Below are positions 59,501 to 64,000 of a stretch of 64,000 bases of DNA, in pieces. The stretch spans positions 1 to 64,000 of the forward strand of contig MU401574.1 in assembly GCA_022579005.1 (NCBI GenBank), given 5' to 3'. The number at the start of each line of letters is the position of its first letter. Positions within the stretch are counted from its first letter, which is position 1. A program made the position numbers and the translations under genes. The notes below the pieces were generated by a model that saw only the letters and a list, made by a program, of their open reading frames with translations, had not been told where the DNA came from and did not search any database. The stretch comes from Poronia punctata (lineage: Eukaryota; Ascomycota; Sordariomycetes; Xylariales; Xylariaceae).

Positions 59501-60246
59501 GTCGTGGGAAGCTGGCCTCGATAATCTTGTCAATCTCGTCCCTGCCGGTATCTTGGGCTCCCTTGAACCGGTATGCACGACAAGTGGCGAGTAGACATTG
59601 CAGACCTGCCAGAACCGACGGAGGATCGTTGGCATGGAGGAGCTGGAGGGTTATGTCCATAAAGCTCGGCCATTTTCCAGGGAAATCAAAGTGAAGGATA
59701 CGCTGAATCAACTGTAGTAACTGTTGTCGGACAGGACCGCGCGAGTTAGCAAGGATAGGGAGGATGCGATCACGAAAGCGGTGCTTCTCGTCTTCGCCGA
59801 TCAACGGATCGTCGGGATAATGATCGCTCCGGGACCAGCCTCTATTTGTCCGATTTTTTAGATAGATGACAGCTGCGTGCTCTTGTTAGACTCGGCCTTA
59901 GATAGGACTCGGGGAAGGAAGACTGCGTACTCGAAAGTCGAACGGAATCGTCGGTCTCGGTGCTTAAAATATCAAGGAGGACATCGGTGAAGCCTGCGTG
60001 CCCCTCAGCCTGCGACATGGGATGATATTAGCATATTTAGATGGTCAAAGTATCCCAATATTATTGCCCATAACACACACGTCACACAGAAGCCATTAGA
60101 AGAAAACAAGAAAGAGAAGGGGGGGACGGTAGGGTTCGAGAAGATCAAATGCGTACCTGCTTGAGTTCGATTTCAGCAGCCCGACGGACATTGGCGTCGG
60201 GTGATAGAGTTGCGTGGACGCGACTCCGGACGACGTTGACATCCAT
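56595..60246 (-). CDS. importin-beta family protein, Nmd5/Sxm1 (importin-7/8) type
   Basis: Seven exons: 60246-60157, 60009-59931, 59872-59406, 59314-59130, 59058-57878, 57807-56821 and 56761-56595, about 1051 residues, the normal length for this family. The start MDVNVVRSRVHATLSPDANV leads into the importin-beta N-terminal region (AAEIELKQAEGH, then STVIYLKNRTNRGW). HEAT-type helical repeats follow, including HFDFPGKWPSFMDIT, KAKKWAYFNLNRLW and DPDLPVRVTAALALQPL. Near residues 880-960 is the acidic segment (DLEDEDEWGDDDANW) characteristic of importin-7/8 homologues. It binds Ran-GTP and carries cargo such as ribosomal proteins through nuclear pores. It is a housekeeping gene outside the cluster. 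Intron 4 uses a TTAG acceptor, because the upstream CAG would create a stop. Confidence 0.92.
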
Positions 60247-63200
60247 ATTGGAGGGGCTAATCGGGCAGGGTGTTTATGTCGGGAGTCGTGACAGCAGATT
60301 TGAGGTGACAGTAAAGCAACAGAAGATGGAAAGGGTCAAATCTGAACTGGCATCAGATCGAGCCCATCGATGCCGCTGACTGCACAGAAAGTGACCAGAC
60401 TTGTAGCTGCGGGCGTATCACTGCGGGCGGAACTGGTGGCTGTTTAAGTGTTGTGGACGTGAATATAATGTGGATTGGGTGATATTGATATTGACGACTG
60501 AGGAATCACGAGAATGTGCAAGCCCACCCACCATTGCAGTGCGGCAAGTTGCCTAATAACCCTGGCGTACAGGTCTGTTGTGAGTGCCAGGGAAAAAATT
60601 GTCAAATAAGCCCCCCTGCAAGATTAGGTAAAAGCTAAGCCAGTGGGACAGGGGTACTTACATCTCACAGCAATCCATAGTAGATCTGTATGTACCTACC
60701 ATGGGTGCGTTGACATTTCACTTCTAGTAGGTACCTGCCAATTCCCAGGGTGCCAGGTTGTTCTAAACAGGATAGAGGGGTACTACAAGTCCCTGGGGAC
60801 TGGACTGGTCAGTTTGTGCAGGCGAGTAGGTAGTACCTAACTTCCCTCAATTCAACAAATATTTAGCATGTGGCACAGCCTTGACCCTGAACTCAATTTA
60901 GACTGAATAAAAGTGTAAGAATCATACTACAAAAGTCTACATGTATCAGTCTAACAGGACAGGCCAGCATTATATACAAGATGTATATATATTGACCTTT
61001 ATGCCTTAGGACTCAGGCTTTGGTCTTTTGGCTTTAACGCCTCCTGTTGGGCTTTCTTGTTTTCTTGTTAGATGACAACATTTATTTGTATTAATTTGAA
61101 TGCCGATTGTAAGACCTGGCGGTTTTGGATAGATAACTATCAACATACAAGATGTCTACTATGAGGATATATGAATTTAAGATGTATATGACATCTTAAC
61201 AGCAGATTCATCCATTGGCGGACTGGCAAAAAGAAGCATTTCTCCTGTCGCCAGTTGCAAAGAACAAAGGTATCGGCTGTTACAGGTGCTTTTGCTTATC
61301 AGTCGGGACAGGGGCTACCTACCTACCTACCTACCTACCTAGCAACGAGGGGGAGGGGGAGGGGCGGAGGGGGAACATTCTTCAAAATGTTTGTTTACCG
61401 CCTTCTGTGGGCGCTCCACCCTGCCAAAAAGGTCCTTAGCGCCGGATTCAGATAACTTATCGCCCCTCGAGCCCCGGAGGGACAGATTCAATTGACATGG
61501 CAGTCTCAAGGTCCGATCCTCGTACACGTACACCGAAGCTCGAAGCCGTACCTAAGGTACCTTGCAATACAAATACTGTAACCTAGATAAAATAGATTCT
61601 ATATGTTCAATTTTTGGGAGAGCCGGAATAAGCATTTTGCATTCGTCACCTGCTCAGTCTTCTGACCTCAATTTTCCCTCACGTAGGGCTCTCCCTCTAT
61701 TTATATTTTGGTATACGTAGCCAACTCGTAGTACCTCTGTAATAACTTACACCTAGGGATAGTTACGTCGTAAGTAGCAGCCACCTATAGAACTTCTCTA
61801 ACTTAAAAGTACCTATATAGAGGTTTTACGCATACACAAAGAAACCCATGCTAAAGCCTTGAAAGCAAAAGCAATAACTCTAAGTCCCATATATTCTATT
61901 CTAGTTATGGGTACGTGTGTGTACAAGTATAAGAGGGAGATAACACAAGCAAAAGCTTTAAAAGAAGACCTCAAGACATTTCTTTTCTCCAGACATATTA
62001 TTTGCTACAAGTTGTAGCTGAATGCAACAAGGGAGATATGTTTCACTTTACGAGGGAAGCGTCGGGAATATGCAGCAGTCTTGTTTCGTTTTGTCATGTT
62101 TGCCAACCAGATGTAGGGTCGGGGAAATAGGTAATTATATCATTAGGTAGGAGGAATCATCTGGTCTAGTCTTTGCAGTTGGACAGCAAAGCAATGCTTC
62201 ATCGCTAGTAAGATGCTGATTAAATAAGAAAAATAAGTTATCGGCACAAACGACCCAAACCCCCAGTGAGAAACCTAGAAAATTTAAACCTGGCTCTGGC
62301 CCCTCTGATGCTATTTTTGTACAGTATTGTGTACTCGTCAAATGTTGCACCCCAATTGATGGGGCAAATTTGACAAAGCATGTGAAAATCCATCATAACC
62401 TTACTCGAATACGAGGCCGAGTCCATTGTAATAGACAATCCATATCAGCCCACATGGGCGCTTGCACAGAAGGCCAGAGTGTATCCAGGTAAAAACGAGC
62501 AGGTAGCCACGTATTACATTATTCGAGCACAAGTACTGTGGTTCAATGCCATTGGTACACAAGAGAACACGACGGATACAATCAATCCAATAATCGCCAA
62601 AGGACTTGTTCGAGAGCTCGGACGCGCCACCAGGCGCGTAAGGAGCATGACAACAAGCTGCGACACTCGTACAACAAAATAAATGACCACCACCCCGTCT
62701 ATCTATACCCAACAACACCAGGAGTTAAATGGAAAACCGAAGACCCCACGTCCCCTCCTTTACTTTCCCGTACCAAGAAGATGTGGATGCGAGCCTGTCG
62801 TTCGTAGTTAGTTTCCGCTGGGTACGCCAATCCTGTTCTGGTAGAAGAGAGTTTGTTCCATGAAGAGGAGCAAGTCTAAGTGAATCCAAATACGAACAAG
62901 AAAAACGCGATCAAAGTCGACCACTCAGAAATGGACAGCACGAATGGGAGAATGAAAGAGGAATAAGCAGAGCAAAAAGAAAACATCCGTACGCATAGCG
63001 TGGTCCAAAGATCCCTTCCTATAACGGTGGCTCGGTAGAACCCTGGGAAGCTAGATTCAAGGGTCCGAAAAACAAGGAACGACAAACAAGGAAATCGACC
63101 AATCCGACGGATCCGACGGATCCAGATTTGAGAGACAAGATAGCAGGTTTCCGGGCTGGTCTCCACAGCAAGGAGATAATAGGGTTAAATATGCGTCCTT

Positions 63201-63478
63201 GGGGCAACGTTTACCTCACTCCTAAGGTTATTGTGGGTGCCAGGGACAAGCTTCGGGAGGCCTAGGTCGTAAACGTGCCATGTCCATGATGGAACCAAAA
63301 GGAAACACAATACACTTTGCCAACCGGCCGCAGCTCGTTTCATCGGCAAGAGAGGCAGCTCGAAGCATCATAGGTCTCACAAACACGACGTGGCCGTAGG
63401 AAAAAGCAAAGAAAACAAATTTGGTGTAGGCAAGAGGCTTTGGGCGAGATAATGTCCTGATATGGCCAGAAAAGGGAT
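60247..63478. other. intergenic, 3.2 kb without a supported gene
   Basis: The 5' flank of the importin gene comes first. Then A/T-rich sequence with a CTAC tetranucleotide repeat (61317-61340) and several TACCTAAGGTACC-like short palindromes. No coding frame has recognisable content. Confidence 0.45.
61317..61340. repeat. (CTAC)n microsatellite
   Basis: About six uninterrupted ACCT/CTAC units. Similar TACC-rich words occur in other intergenic parts of the window. Confidence 0.9.
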
Positions 63479-63916
63479 TCAAATCTTACCTTCGCTCCTT
63501 CGGGTTTTGGCTTGATACGCTGTCATGCCTGGAAGTGCAATCCCAACGTATCCTTCCCAAGGATTGAATGGCCATTGACGCCTGGCGGTTTTTGAACGCT
63601 GGTCCTTTTCTTTCAAGCGACTCTCGTCCTGGGTTGCTCCGGTCTTCATGGTAGGTCCAGTAACAGGGAATAGGGAAAGAATGCAGGTCCGCTTGTGATC
63701 CATTGTACCTGGTGTTAGTGAGCTCATCTGCGGATTAGGGGGAAGGGTCATCCACGGAGCAAGTGCCAGGGCGAATATAAGTAATGAGATGGGTAACTCC
63801 TTCGCAGAGATTGGCATATATATACAAGCCATCGTCCAGTGCTCACCTCGCTGTCCGGATCGCATGCCATATCTATTAGCGTAACATCGTGCCGAACATT
63901 CCACCATAATGCTCAT
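63479..63916 (-). CDS. possible first exon of an unrecognised gene at the window edge
   Basis: An open frame of 145 codons that may be entered at the internal Met of MDHKRTCILSLF. It ends GYVGIALPGMTAYQAKTRR SEG directly before a good splice donor (GTAAGA), which is why I list it. No domain is recognised, no matching downstream exon was found, and it could be chance. Confidence 0.2.
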   Translation of the reverse strand: MSIMVECSARCYANRYGMRSGQRGEHWTMACIYMPISAKELPISLLIFALALAPWMTLPPNPQMSSLTPGTMDHKRTCILSLFPVTGPTMKTGATQDESRLKEKDQRSKTARRQWPFNPWEGYVGIALPGMTAYQAKTRRSEGKI

Positions 63917-64000
63917 AAAAAACCGGCATTGGCGCCAGAAAAAGAAAACCCAGGGGCGCTATAAAACCTCCCAACCAGGCTGGATCCGGACAGCAGAGGG

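Noticed and set aside
1..64000. CRISPR arrays, bacterial operons, prophage or rRNA
   Set aside because: Nothing of these types is visible; the gene structures are eukaryotic with spliceosomal introns.

Overview
The window is genomic DNA of a filamentous ascomycete (Pezizomycotina; Sordariomycetes is possible but not shown). The evidence is short GT-AG introns (about 55-120 bp, often with a CTAAC-type branch site), a Zn2Cys6 regulator, two fungal-type highly reducing polyketide synthases (HR-PKSs), and a 3.2 kb extremely AT-rich block at the left end that looks like RIP-degraded repeat DNA. I built gene models by hand from reading frames, splice signals and phase; no RNA or homology search was available. 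Coordinates give the whole coding span and exons are listed in the evidence.

Layout. 1-3.2 kb: AT-rich isochore with no credible genes. 3.9-10 kb: a UlaG-like metallo-beta-lactamase-fold hydrolase (-) and a large disordered protein (+), probably left flank. 10.8-48.7 kb: a biosynthetic gene cluster. In order it holds a BAHD/Tri101-like acyltransferase (-), an AflR-type Zn2Cys6 regulator (+), HR-PKS A (-), a LovG-like serine hydrolase (+), an unrecognised polytopic membrane protein (-), a membrane cytochrome b5 (-), P450-1 with an unusual N-terminal extension (+), P450-2 (-, spanning an assembly gap), a 14-TM-type MFS exporter (-) and HR-PKS B (+). 49.4-51.1 kb: an Ecm33-like GPI cell-wall protein (-). 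56.6-60.2 kb: a complete importin-beta of the Nmd5/Sxm1 (importin-7/8) type (-), a housekeeping gene that marks the right flank. The rest is intergenic DNA with microsatellites.

How the cluster may work (inference). PKS B (KS-AT-DH-degenerate MT-ER-KR-ACP) looks fully reducing. PKS A has the same layout but its MT and ER are degenerate, so its chain should stay partly unsaturated unless an enoyl reductase acts in trans; none is visible here. The LovG-like hydrolase, divergent from PKS A, could release a chain. The acyltransferase could esterify or acetylate the product, or join two chains. The two P450s, with cytochrome b5 as electron donor, would oxidise it, and the MFS protein would export it. 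Three divergent gene pairs (PKS A/hydrolase, cytochrome b5/P450-1, MFS/PKS B) suggest shared promoters under the cluster regulator. The logic recalls two-PKS clusters such as lovastatin, but the gene set does not match one I can name, so the product is unknown.

A caution on the assembly: a 99-base N gap at 34135-34233 is flanked by two identical 96-bp copies that cut through P450-2. This looks like an unmerged contig overlap and not real duplication.
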